Shown in pieces: positions 9,580 through 19,808 of a DNA stretch of 19,977 bases (position 1 is its first letter; each line of letters opens with the position of its first letter). The position numbers and the translations under genes are program-made. This stretch comes from Cylindrobasidium torrendii FP15055 ss-10 (lineage: Eukaryota > Basidiomycota > Agaricomycetes > Agaricales > Physalacriaceae). The notes beneath the pieces are model-generated. The model did not search any database, had not been told where the DNA came from, and saw nothing but the letters and a program-made list of their open reading frames with translations. The stretch spans positions 1 to 19,977 of the forward strand of contig KN880793.1 of NCBI GenBank assembly GCA_000934385.1, read 5' to 3'.

Positions 9580-10610
9580 ATTGCTTGAGATGGGGGATGC
9601 AAAAGCGGATTCCAAGGAAAGACAGACGAGGCTGCGTGGAGGTAGAAAGCAAGAAGGATGGACGCACGTGGAACGCTGGTACGAGACGCGTGTTAGCTTT
9701 TAAAGGACCCCAGTTGAATTGATCGGCAGGGTGCTCTAGAGATACTTCCGTGGTGAACAAGGGTGGTCAGGGAAATAAGCATGTGAACCTAGGGCGGCTG
9801 GAGTAGCGCAGTACATGGATTGGTCCCACACTATCATCCTGGCGCTACGATAGACTTCCTTGAGGTACATAGTACTACATTAGCCAAGCGTTAGTGAGAA
9901 AGATCGTGAAGCAGTTGGCAGAATGAAGAACTCAGGAAGATGCAAGGCTGATACGTCGTATCGGCCCGGTTTGCCGGTGGTCCAGTGAAACTTGAGAACG
10001 CCGCGCGCACTATTCTCTCCAGAATATCCCCCTTCAGGTGCGAGTAAGATGAAGGTAGAAAATATGGTAGCGGTTGAATTTCTGTAATTCCCCTGATTAT
10101 CCTTTGGCATCCGGGCGTTTAAACGACTTGACTCTTACTATATATGTACTAACAGAGATCCAGTCAAAAAACTCTTTAGCTATCGACTGGCCACACTTTG
10201 GTTGTGGGTAGACAAGAGGTAAGCTCGGGTCGGAAGGAGTACTTTCAGTTTTTATGTGGTCTTAAAAACTCCGCACGGGTTGGTCGTGGTGCCACTCGGT
10301 GGTTAAGAGACACTATCACGATCGGCGGGATTGCTAGTAGGATTCAAGCATCCACTGCTAGGCTTTATGCAACCTAACTTATATTACACTTTCTCATTCC
10401 GGTCTTTTGTGCGCTGATGATTTAGTATGACTTGTCCTTGGATATCCTGACTGGCCTGGTGAGTTTGAGGATGCTGCGCTCAATGGATGCGTCATCTTGC
10501 GATCGTCTGAGCGCTCGACATCCCTGCGCACCGGCTAGCTCTCTGCTCTGATCCACCACGACACTCTTCCCTTCTTGAAAAGTCCTTGTCACTTCACAGA
10601 ATAGTATTAC
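9580..10610. other. divergent intergenic region, no gene recognised
   Basis: About 1 kb between the App1-like gene and the metallophosphoesterase gene. A TATA-like box for the former lies near its left end, and a CACGTG palindrome is at 9665-9670. A 76-codon minus-strand frame at 9880-10110 has no motif. I see no repeat array or RNA gene. Confidence 0.55.
9697..9705 (-). promoter_or_regulatory. TATA-like box of the App1-like gene
   Basis: On the minus strand the sequence reads CTTTAAAAG, about 118 nt upstream of the ATG at 9579. It is a weaker match than the other TATA boxes in the window. Confidence 0.35.
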
Positions 10611-11612
10611 ATGCAGGAATCGTCCCGTATCTACACAAATCCGGACAATCTCCCTCCACACCCAGGAAACGGATGGACGCGCTTCGTCTGCATTTCCGAC
10701 ACGCATTCGAGAAACACATATATAATTCCGGATGGCGACGTGCTGATACACGCTGGGGATTTGACGGGGTATGGGATGGCCTCCGAGGTGTACGATGTGA
10801 TGAACTGGATAAAGAGCCAAATGCATGAAATAAAGCTGTATGCGATTTCACCATCCTCGCAAGGCGATTGAAGAGCTGATGCCTTGCGAGTGTTATAGCA
10901 GGAAACCATGATGTACGTTCGAGCAGTACCTCTGGCTTTCTTGAAGCTAAACGCGTGCTGCAAGTTGACATTGGATAGACATTGCGACGAAGTGGATGGC
11001 TGGCCGGAGTACATTGCAGTAAGAGCGCTTTGCGGTGTTGGGATATCGCTCATTGTTCCAAGGATTGTGAGAAGCTGCACGTGTGGCTTGCGGAAGGTAG
11101 TGTTCGAGAAGCAGGGTTGGTCTACCTCGAGAACGAGTCCACGACAATCCAGTTAGCGTCAGGAAAGGCATGGAGAGTCTACGGGACACCGGTACTGGCT
11201 CACATGCGTATTTGAGAGGTACAAACTCATGCTTTAAAGATATCACCAATGCACAAGTACAAGGGTGCATTCCAGTATGCGGAGGGAAAAGCAGAAGGTG
11301 AGTGCTTCGTCAGACAGCACCGGAATTTGGTTCTGAATGATGATGCCAGAGATGTATGCTGGTGTCCCAGACGATGTAGAAATATTGCTGACGCATGGGC
11401 CACCGTATGGTACGCTGGACAAGACGAAAAAAGGGAAACTGGCTGGATGTGAGGCATTGGCGAAAAAGATGGAGGTGTTAACTGCATGTCGCTTACACGT
11501 TTTCGGCCATATTCACGAGGCCTGGGGGGCGAAGAACGTCGACGGACGCGTGGCTGTCAACGCTGCGTGTCCCATCAGCAAAAGAGCGATCGTAGTCGAT
11601 ATCAAACATTGA
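10611..11612 (+). CDS. calcineurin-like metallophosphoesterase (MPPED/239AB type)
   Basis: Model: 10611-10837, 10891-10912, 10965-11018, 11063-11191, 11240-11297, 11350-11612; 250 aa, all junctions in frame. The metallophosphoesterase signature is complete: SDTHS with D30 and H32, HAGD ending at D50, GNHD at 80-83, THGPP at 178-182 and GHIHEAWG at 216-223. These residues bind two metal ions for phosphoester hydrolysis. Spacing and the GHIHEA.G ending match the small MPPED1/2-like group. The substrate is unknown; no signal peptide or membrane segment is seen, so a cytosolic or nuclear enzyme is likely. Exon 2 is only 22 nt and encodes the key VIAGNHD metal-binding motif, so a missed exon there would make the enzyme look inactive. 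The gene ends 121 nt before SPT16 on the same strand. Confidence 0.88.
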
Positions 11613-11657
11613 TGTTCATGATTTTGCTTGCGCCACAGTTTGAGCGTGATGACTCTT

Positions 11658-11663
11658 CACGTG
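11658..11663. promoter_or_regulatory. CACGTG palindrome (E-box-like) upstream of SPT16
   Basis: A CACGTG palindrome, the core site of bHLH factors such as Cbf1, lies 71 nt before the SPT16 ATG in a gap of only 121 nt. The match is short and could be chance. Confidence 0.25.
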
Positions 11664-11733
11664 AGATGTGACATCGCGCTGCCGCGCCTCTTGCCTTCAT
11701 ACCACCAGGACCGTCCTCACTCGGGTCGTAAAA

Positions 11734-14700
11734 ATGCAGGTCGAACTTGACAAGGGGCAGTTTCAGACGCGCTTGAAGCGGGTTCTCGAGGGTTGGAATG
11801 TAAATATCCGTTATTGGTGTGTGGGGAGAGACTCGAAATTTGACATTGGGTTTGCAGGACGCAGCTCAAGAGAACGAATGGTCATCCATCGAAGGCTGTG
11901 ATGCGCTATTTCTCCCGTCGGGAGATCCAAGCGGCGAGGACGAACCGATGAAGAAGGGGACTTGCTTCCAGGTGCGGGACGCGTTCTGTCGCGCTTCACA
12001 AATGGCTGACGCGCCTTATCAACAGCAATGGCTTCTTGGATACGAATTTCCATCTACAATCCTACTTTTTGAGAAGGACCGCCTTTCGATCTTATGTTCC
12101 TCGTCCAAAGGTGCGCTAGGTTCCTCTACGCCTTGACCCGCTGGCTGATGTCAGAACAGCGAAGTATCTATCTCAGTTGAAGGACCCAAAGGGCATCATC
12201 CCCGTGGAGATCTTCGCCCAAGCAAAAGCCAAGGAACCCGTAAATGACTCGCTGCCCAAATTCGTCGAGCGTTACCTTGCAACGAAGAAGGTCGGCACTA
12301 TGCTCAAGGAGCAACAGGCAGGGAAGATCATGAAGGAGTGGGCAGAAGCACTCAAGACAAACGGCGGCGCCCAGCCAGAGACAGTTGATATGGGCCCAGC
12401 GGTCTCTTCGTTTATGGCGGTTAAGGACGCAGAGGAATTAGTGAGTGACATGCCACCCCGTGCCATCTATCCCTAATTTGTGCCCAGAAAGCGACTCAAA
12501 TCGCCGCTTCGTTGACCTTGACGTTGCTCAAGCACGGTGTACTGCCACGGTTGGAGACCATCCTCGACAGAGAGCTCAAAATCACGCACGATACGTTGGC
12601 AGCGCAGTTCGAGAACAAGCTGGGTAGTGGGGATGGTCAGAAAGGCCCTGATATGAAGATCTGGAGCAATTATAAGGGGAAGATGACAGACGTGTGTGCC
12701 AGAATTCTCGGTCACACCCTTGCTAACATGGTTTCAGGCTGACTGGGGCCTCTGCGAATTCGCGTATTCGCCCATCATCATTTCCAAGTCCAGCAAAACT
12801 TACGACCTTCGCTACACTGGCGAATCCACGGAGGACAACATCTCACATAAGGGTGCCATCGTCGTTGCATTTGGCTTACGATATAAGTCATACAGTGCGA
12901 ATGTCGCCCGTACCTTTATTGTGGATCCCACGCCGGTATGAACAGCCTACACCGACTATCCCTGACTGACACATCCTCAGAGCCAAGAAGCACAATACAA
13001 CCTGCTCATTGAACTGCAGGCCGAACTCCTTCGCTACATCAAAGAGGGTGTGCTCACTCGCGACGTATACCAGCATGCGGTTTCCTTTATCTCTCAAAAG
13101 ATGCCTGACTTGGAGAAAAACTTCGTAAAGAACATTGGCTTCGGCGTAAGTGTGCTGTCTATTTGCAGGGATGTGACTGACCCACGTCTAGACTGGTGTC
13201 GAATTCCGCGACGCGTCTTACCTACTCTCGTCCAAAAACAACCGGACGATTCACAAGGACATGGTGTTCGTGCTTGGTATTGGCTTCAATGATGTCGTCG
13301 ATGCAAAGGGCAATAAGTGAGTGACATCGACTTTTGTTATTCGTCCCTAATCATCCTCAGATATCTCATTCACATCGCTGATACCATCCACGTCGGCGAA
13401 GATGGTGCCCGTGTGCTTACTGAGGGTGTCAAAAATCCGAAAATGACTCTTTTCTCGCTCAACCAGGAGGATCCTGAGGACCGCCCGAGGAAGGAACGCG
13501 CCCCTCCGCCAAAGTCGAAAAAGAGCTCACCGGTCAAGAAGACGGCGGGTACCAAGGTTCTTCGCGGCGGTGCGACTCGGCGGACGCAGGACGAAGTTCA
13601 CCAAACGGCTGCCGCCAAATTACGCGAACACCAGCAGGAACTCCACGAAAAGCTCCAGACAGCTGGGTCGGAGAAGTACTCTGAGGATGGGGATGGCAAG
13701 AAGGCAGACGATGGCCCTCGTTGGAAGAAGTTCCAGAGCTACAAGGGCGAAATTGCTTTGCCATCGGAGGTGGACAAGCTGAGGGTGTGTTGACTTGTTT
13801 GATGTGAGATGCGGTGCTCATTTTCGTTTAGATATATGTCGACAAGAAGGCACAGACGGTCATCTTGCCTATTCATGGCTTCATGGTACCTTTCCATGTC
13901 CACACCATAAAAAACATCAGCAAGAGCGACGAGGGCGAATTCACCCTTTTGCGTGTCAATTTCCAGACGCCCGGCCAGCTCGTGTCGAAGAAGGAAGATA
14001 CGGTATGTAACACGCATATCGGCGTTGCGTATGCTCATTCTTTCCCAGCCCTTCGAAGATCCCGACGCTACCTTCATTCGGTCCATCTCTTACCGGTCCC
14101 CTGACGGCAATCGCTTTGACTCCGTGGCCAAACAGATTACCGACCTCAAGAAGGAGGTCAACAAGCGCGAACAACAGAAGAAGGAGATGGCGGATGTCGT
14201 TGACCAGGACAATCTCATTGAGATAAAGGGCAGGCGACCAATAAAGCTGCCCGAGTTGATGATTCGACCAGCGCTCGACGGCAAGCGTAATCTTCCTGGT
14301 GAAGTCGAAATCCACTCGAATGGTATCCGCTATCACTCAGCGGGAAGTCAACGTGTCGGTGAGTACCAACCTCTCGAAATCTATGCTCAGACCTCTCAAC
14401 GGTAACGCAGATATCCTTTTCGCCAACATCAAGCACCTCTTCTTCCAGCCTTGTGATCACGAACTCATGGTGATCATCCACATCCATCTGAAAGCACCCA
14501 TCATGCTCGGCAAGCGCAAGACTTTCGACATTCAGTTCTTCCGCGAGGCCAGCGATGTCGCGTTCGACGAGACAGGAAATAGGAAGCGCAAGGCGCGGTA
14601 CGGTGATGAGGATGAGATTGAGATGGAACAGCAGGACCGAAGGCACCGACAGACGCTGAACAAGGAGATCAAGGCGTTCAGCGAGAAGATTGCCGAAGCT

Positions 14701-15652
14701 GCCTCGCAGGAGGTGCGTTTCTTGTGGATATGGTCTCAACCTCAGGCTGATGTTTGAGTACAGGCGGACGAGCCTATCGAATTGGACATTCCGTTCCGGG
14801 AGCTTTCTTTCGAGGGTGTACCGCATCGTACGGCTGTGCGCATGCAGCCCACGACAGACTGTCTTGTGCATCTTGTCGAGCCGCCATTCCTGGTCGTCAC
14901 CCTCAACGAGATTGAGATTGCGTCGCTGGAGCGTGTACAATATGGGTTGAGGCAATTTGATCTTGTGCTTATCTTCAAGGACTACAGCAAGGCGCCGTTG
15001 CACATTAACTCGATTGATACGAAACAGATTGATGATGTGAAGAACTGGCTAGAGTATGTTCAGATGTACATTCGTGGTTTTGCGATGGTGCTGACCCGCC
15101 TGTGTAGCTCTGTGGACATTGCGATGGCCGAGGGACCTGTCAATTTGAACTGGGGACCTATCATGAAGCACATCAACGAGTCGCCGCACGAGTTCTTCCA
15201 AACTGGCGGTTGGTCGTTCTTGCGGTCTGGGAATGACGCGGCAGACGAGTCGGAGAGTGAGGAGAGCGAGAGTGATTTCCAGATGGATGATGACGAGGAC
15301 GCTGAGGAGGATGAGGCGAGCGACGAGGAGAGTGACTACTCTGAAGCGAGTGACGGCAGCAGTGGCAGTGGTAGTTTCGATGAAAGTGATGAAGGTATGT
15401 GTTGATGTCTTTGGCTTGACTTAGGACACATGCTGACGATGTTCATCTGTAGCGGATGACTGGGACGAGCTTGAGCGCAAGGCGGCCAAGTCAGATGCAA
15501 AGAAAGTGGACGAGCAACGGTCGGGGAGGCACGGGGACGACTCGGATGACGATAGACCAAAGAAGAAGGCGCCGAACGGCAAGTCGAATGGCAAGTCGAA
15601 CGGGAAGCCGACGAATGGGAAGGGCAAGCCGCAGCCTTCCAAGAAGCGCTGA
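11734..15652 (+). CDS. SPT16: FACT complex histone chaperone subunit Spt16
   Basis: Fifteen exons, 1073 aa: 11734-11799, 11858-11971, 12026-12110, 12160-12440, 12488-12691, 12738-12935, 12981-13145, 13192-13316, 13361-13784, 13832-14002, 14049-14358, 14411-14712, 14764-15053, 15108-15394, 15453-15652. FACT (Spt16 with Pob3 and Nhp6) loosens and rebuilds nucleosomes during transcription and replication. The protein has the usual order: an N-terminal lobe with [10 protein letters not shown] (about 61-70); a peptidase-M24-like, catalytically dead fold (about 180-410, with [14 protein letters not shown]); the dimerisation/middle region ([17 protein letters not shown] near 612-628); and the Rtt106-like tandem PH part (about 715-925, ending [19 protein letters not shown]). 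An acidic Ser/Asp/Glu tail begins near residue 940. Unusually, it is followed by a basic, Asn-Gly-Lys repeat end. Length is slightly above the usual 1030-1050. All introns are 44-60 nt. This is the most secure call in the window. Confidence 0.97.
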
Positions 15653-16082
15653 GTAGTGGTGTCTATCTGTAGTCGGCTCTGGTGCGTCCTTAGGCTAGCT
15701 GTACATACACGTTTTATCGCTTTGATTCTTGCCTATCTATTATTTTTCGACATACTGTATATCTAAATACCATTCCTTCTGTAATACTCGTCCAAGGTGG
15801 GAGGATTTGGTTGTCTTTGCTTGGATGTCGGTGAGTGTAGCAGTTTACCTCGGACAGCGGTTTCTTGTTTATCTCTTGATTAATGGCCATTTGGCGGTCG
15901 TAGAAGCAAGTTTGGACGTCTGGAGTGGGCGCTTACTCGAAGGTAAGGTGACTGGCGAATCTCTTCCCCAGTCCTGTCAGCGAAAGTACTTGCTTCGATG
16001 ATCTCTTTGGCGCTTACTCTCAATACTATAAAAGATAGGTATGCGAGAAATACGCTCCCTTCAGTTTTCCCCCGTCCAATTT
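15653..16082. other. intergenic between SPT16 and dynamin genes
   Basis: It contains the SPT16 3' flank and the dynamin promoter with a TATA box. A 90-codon frame at 15729-16001 looks partly hydrophobic but has no motif or partner exon. Nothing else is recognised. Confidence 0.55.
16027..16034 (+). promoter_or_regulatory. TATA box of the dynamin-family gene
   Basis: A perfect TATAAAAG lies 56 nt before the in-frame ATG at 16083 and 95 nt before the one at 16122. An earlier in-frame ATG at 16041 is only 7 nt past the box, so it probably lies before the transcription start. Confidence 0.6.
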
Positions 16083-18643
16083 ATGCTCGACCCTGCTGAT
16101 ACGCCGCCGCGCACTTCGACCATGTCTGGTGTTGAAGAGTATGCACTGCACACACGTCGTCTCATGACATTGACCAAGGCCCTTCGCTCGGGAGGGTGAG
16201 TACATTGACTATACTGTGAGACGAGGGAGACTATTGCTTACCTTTTTCTAGAGGTCAAGCCGTCGTCGACATTCCCAGGATTGTGGTCATTGGCAATCAA
16301 TCTGCCGGTAAAAGTTCCTTGGTCGAGGGCATTGCGGATGTACGTTAGGATTGGGTCTTTCGTATCCAACTTTCTGTTAACTTGAATTTCTTTCTTTTAG
16401 ATCAAGGCTCCCCGCGAGGCTGGCACTTGTACTCGGTGCGTCCTTCCATCTGTATGAATTCTACGAGTGTCCTACAATTGCCCACCAGGTGCCCAATGGA
16501 ATTCCGTCTGTCGTATTCACCGCAGGCTTGGAGCTGCCAAGTCTATCTGCGCTTCGAAAAGGACACCTCAGGCGTCAAACTCACCGATGTCAAGGAAGTC
16601 AAATTCGGTGGACTCATCGACGACAAAGACGAGCTCGAAATTCAGCTGCGTCGTGCCCAACTCGCCATCTTGAACCCTGATACCGACCCCGACAATTTTC
16701 TTGAAATGAACCGTCAGCAAGCCTCCGCCCACCCTAACCAGTTGGGTTTCTCCTCGAACGTTGTTTGCCTCGACGTCTCTGGGCCAGAGACTCCCGATTT
16801 GTCGTTCATCGACTTGCCTGGTACGCATATTCCTTGGACGATACCAGGCTGCTGGAACTAACCCTCCTCTGATAGGTCTGGTGTCGAACGAAGAGGACAG
16901 CATCATTGACCTGGTTCGCGACTTGGTCGTCGACCATATTAGCGGCAATGCCCTCATTCTTTTGACCATTACTATGCGAGGTGTGTATGTTCATCGATCC
17001 CAACAAATATGGCTGACTTCGCCCCCAAAGACGATATCCAAAATCAAGCTGCCGCCCGATTAGCCAAGGAGGTTGACCCTCGCGGGGTCAGGACGCTAGG
17101 TAAATAGCCCTCTACCCCCTTTCGTTAGCATTCTAACATACATGTTCCAAAGGTGTTCTCACCAAGCCTGATACGCTCCAACATGGAGAAGAGCACGGCT
17201 GGCTCGATATTCTCAGTGGTACCAGCCATCGCTTGCACCATGGATACTTTGTCACGAAGCAGCCCGGCCCCGCCGAACTCGAAGAAAACATCGACCATGC
17301 TGAAGCACGCCAACGCGAGAAAACTTACTTCGCCACAAAACAGCCATGGAAAGATGCCAACGGCGTCGTCCGTAGTCGTATGGGGATTCCAAGTCTGACG
17401 GTCACTCTCAGTCGTCTTCTACGTCAGCGTATTGAACAGACGTAAGTCGGCCTGCCAGTTGGTTTCCCTTCCCCCTTCAGATTAGCTGATGCCTCTGCGA
17501 ACAGGCTTCCAGGTCTCCGTAGTGATTCCAAGGAGTCACTCAACGCCGTCAATGCATCGCTCTGGGGCATTCCCGATCCGCCATCCAGCAACCCTACACG
17601 CGATCTTCTCCAGCTCGTTGGTCGGTTCGAAAAAATTGTCTCCAGCTGTGTCCACGGAGCCATCAACGAGGAAGCACTCATACAGCATTGCCGTGCGGTC
17701 TATGAAGACTATCGTGTCAAAATCAAGGCAACGACCCCGGAGTTCACCTTTGTTGACACCGAGGATTCTACAACCTTGCGCCCGCGAGATGCTGGAGATA
17801 TTCAGCGGTTCATCGACAGGTGCGTACATACATCATAAGTCTTGAACAATACTCAACGAACGATCAGCCGTATCACTCGCGAGCTACCTTTCAACATCCC
17901 TTTCTCTGCCAAGGTGTATCTCATCCATCAGTGCTTCGAGGATTGGCCCAATATTAGTCGAGAGTGCGCTACATCGGTCTTCGACAAGCTGAAGAAGATT
18001 CTGGAGGAGAAGGTCGAGGCCACATTCGGTCGCTTCGCAAGTTTGAAGGAGAACGTCCGGTGAGCCATAATCATGCGGCGCTTAGATATTTACTGACGTG
18101 TTTCTCCTTTGAAGGAATGTCCTTGAAGCCAGGCTCGAGGCTCTGGAAAGTGCAACACTCGAGCGCATCGACTGGATGCTCAAGCTCGAGTACCCACCCT
18201 ATACCCTCAATCACCACTATTTTGAGTCGTATCGCACCAAGTACATCGAAAAGTTTCAAGACGAGCGCGAGAATGAGGACTCTGGCTCCGACGAGTACAA
18301 CCAGGCTATCGTGATGATGGCGGAAGTTCGAGCGTACTTCCAAGTGGCTTACAAGGTTCGTCCACTTTCACTTCCAAAGTTAGTTACCTCTTAACATGAG
18401 TGACAGCGTATCATCGACAACGTCCCTCGCATCATCGACCATGACTGCCTGCAGGCGCTCTCCGAGGCTATGAACGACACGCTAACTAGTGGATTGGGCG
18501 TGGGCGACGACGCGGCTTCATACCGTCTGAGAAGCTATTTTGCGGAGGATCCAGCGGTTCAGGCAGAACGCGAAGAGTTGATGGCAAAGAAGGCCAAGTT
18601 AGAAGACGTTGTGAAAAAACTGAACGAGTTTTCGTTCTCGTAG
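16083..18643 (+). CDS. dynamin-family GTPase, Mx-like architecture (G domain, stalk, GED)
   Basis: Eleven exons, 671 aa: 16083-16195, 16252-16339, 16401-16435, 16489-16820, 16876-16980, 17031-17099, 17153-17441, 17505-17819, 17868-18059, 18115-18355, 18407-18643. Dynamins assemble on membranes and use GTP hydrolysis to remodel them. GTPase motifs are intact: P-loop GNQSAGKS at 52-59; the switch-I threonine in EAGTCTRCP near 77; DLPG at 187-190; and TKPD at 251-254. A middle/stalk region follows, then a GTPase effector domain near 580-671 (MMAEVRAYFQVAYKRIIDNVP). No PH domain or proline-rich tail is present, which resembles Mx-type and Vps1-like proteins rather than classical dynamin. An in-frame ATG at 16122 (658 aa) has the better ACC-ATG context and is an equal start candidate. 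The tenth intron has a GTTCGT donor. The cellular membrane it acts on cannot be told from sequence. Confidence 0.92.
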
Positions 18644-19104
18644 ATGTAATTATATGATCTGTTCGGTTGATTTTTTGTAACTATACCTTGTATTCGATGT
18701 CAAAATAGTCCTCCATTTACCCGGGCCGCGATTAACGTTTTGTCATTGTTTACAAGTACGCGAACGTCATTCGAAAGTGATCAGTAAGTTGGCAGCCCAT
18801 GGACCAGATTTCTGTTGTATTGGAAAAGACGCTGGCGTTTCGGGCACAAAGAGGTCGATATCCCTTTGTCAAGGGTCAATTGTATACCAGGGCTTTTTGG
18901 CAGGGATGCCAATCACAGGTTGGCCTATTGTTACGTCCTGCCGGTGAGAATAGACCGGCATCATCGCCCGATTAGGCATTTGGCACGACTCTTTGTCATC
19001 CTTGACTTCCTTAAAAGACGCCGGCCAGCTTCCGGGTGTTTCTTCTTGGGCTTGCCCTCCCACCAGCATCTTAGGCTCAGCATCCGATCCTCTGACGGTT
19101 TCTC
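18644..19104. other. gap with a protein-like short ORF, possible missed exon
   Basis: This holds the dynamin 3' flank. From the ATG at 18799 to the stop ending at 18975 there is a 58-codon frame including FRAQRGRYPFVKGQLYTRAF, which looks more protein-like than noise. It shares frame with the gene starting at 19105 but is separated from it by in-frame stops, so it would need an intron. I could not find a convincing donor. Confidence 0.3.
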
Positions 19105-19671
19105 ATGTTCATCATGCAGACCTCCGACGATCTCACTACTCGCTGGACTGGCATCGTTACCGATAACCGTGTGCGCATTTGGAGCAACCTTCATTATCGA
19201 GGCCGTGTTCCCGGGGGCGAATCCAACATTCCGACCCCGGTGCCTACAACGGCTGACTTTATGAATGGCCTCGCTACAATGGTGACGGTCTATGTCATCT
19301 ACGAGCACCATGGGATGATGGATCTTGTTTCCAGCGGGTATGCATGCAACACCGTAGTGTTAGCTCAGTACTGACCATTTAATGTTAGCCCAGAGATGGT
19401 AGTTCCCCCCGAGTTCAATGTCCCTGGAATTTTCGACGTCGTCAGCACAATCCTCCACCACCACCTCTTTACACCGCTGTCATTTATCCACTGGATGTAT
19501 TTCATGCACAAACTGGCCCTCAAATCGCAACTGAAGGGTGTATACGGCATCGCCCAAATGACCTTCGTCATTGCGTGCGAGGCGGTCGAACAGAGGAAGG
19601 GCCTCCCTCACAACAATTTTGGTCTCGACGAGAAGTGGGTCCTCAAAAATGAGCGGCAGAGCATTGACTGA
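19105..19671 (+). CDS. hypothetical protein, two exons, 171 aa (5' end uncertain)
   Basis: Model: 19105-19337 joined to 19389-19671 with a 51-nt intron (GTATGC...GTTAG), in frame across LVSSG/PEMVVPP. I do not recognise the family. Exon 1 includes TTRWTGIVTDNRVRIW and an Ala/Met/Val-rich stretch (FMNGLATMVTVYVIYEHH). Exon 2 has FDVVSTILHHHLFTPLSFIHWMYFMHKLAL, partly hydrophobic and histidine-rich, then a charged end. No clean signal peptide is seen, so membrane association is possible but unproven. The start is weak: ATGs at 19105 and 19114 are both available and an in-frame stop lies at 19093. A splice acceptor, CATGCAG, ends at 19119, so the coding region may instead continue from an upstream exon such as the frame at 18799. 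Confidence 0.5.
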
Positions 19672-19740
19672 TTTTTTACAGACTTAGGATGGCTGGGATC
19701 TGTGGAAATAATCGGCCCGATGCACTAGTGGGCGAGCATT

Positions 19741-19786
19741 CCGAGTTGGCAACAGTCTTTATTGGGTAGGTAGGACTGCAACTCGG
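19741..19786. repeat. imperfect inverted repeat (bulged hairpin)
   Basis: CCGAGTTG at 19741-19748 pairs with CAACTCGG at 19779-19786, and CAGTC at 19753-19757 pairs with GACTG at 19774-19778. This leaves a 4-nt bulge and a 16-nt loop, for 13 base pairs in total. Confidence 0.55.
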
Positions 19787-19808
19787 TGAAGTACCTACAG
19801 TACTTCAC
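19786..19808. repeat. perfect 9-bp inverted repeat with 5-nt loop
   Basis: GTGAAGTAC at 19786-19794 and GTACTTCAC at 19800-19808 are exact reverse complements around CTACA. It directly abuts the preceding inverted repeat. It lies about 115 nt after the stop of the last gene, so it may be in its 3' untranslated region. Confidence 0.6.

Noticed and set aside
9580..9615. Alternative upstream start for the App1-like protein at 9615
   Set aside because: It would place 12 extra residues before a textbook signal peptide.
14215..15003. 262-codon open frame on the minus strand
   Set aside because: It lies wholly antisense to secure SPT16 exons and an intron; codon bias of the sense gene explains it.
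15729..16001. 90-codon frame between SPT16 and dynamin, partly hydrophobic
   Set aside because: It overlaps likely 3' and promoter DNA, and no exon partner or family was recognised.
18815..19264. 149-codon plus-strand frame
   Set aside because: It is Arg/Cys-rich and overlaps the better-supported exon at 19105 in another frame.
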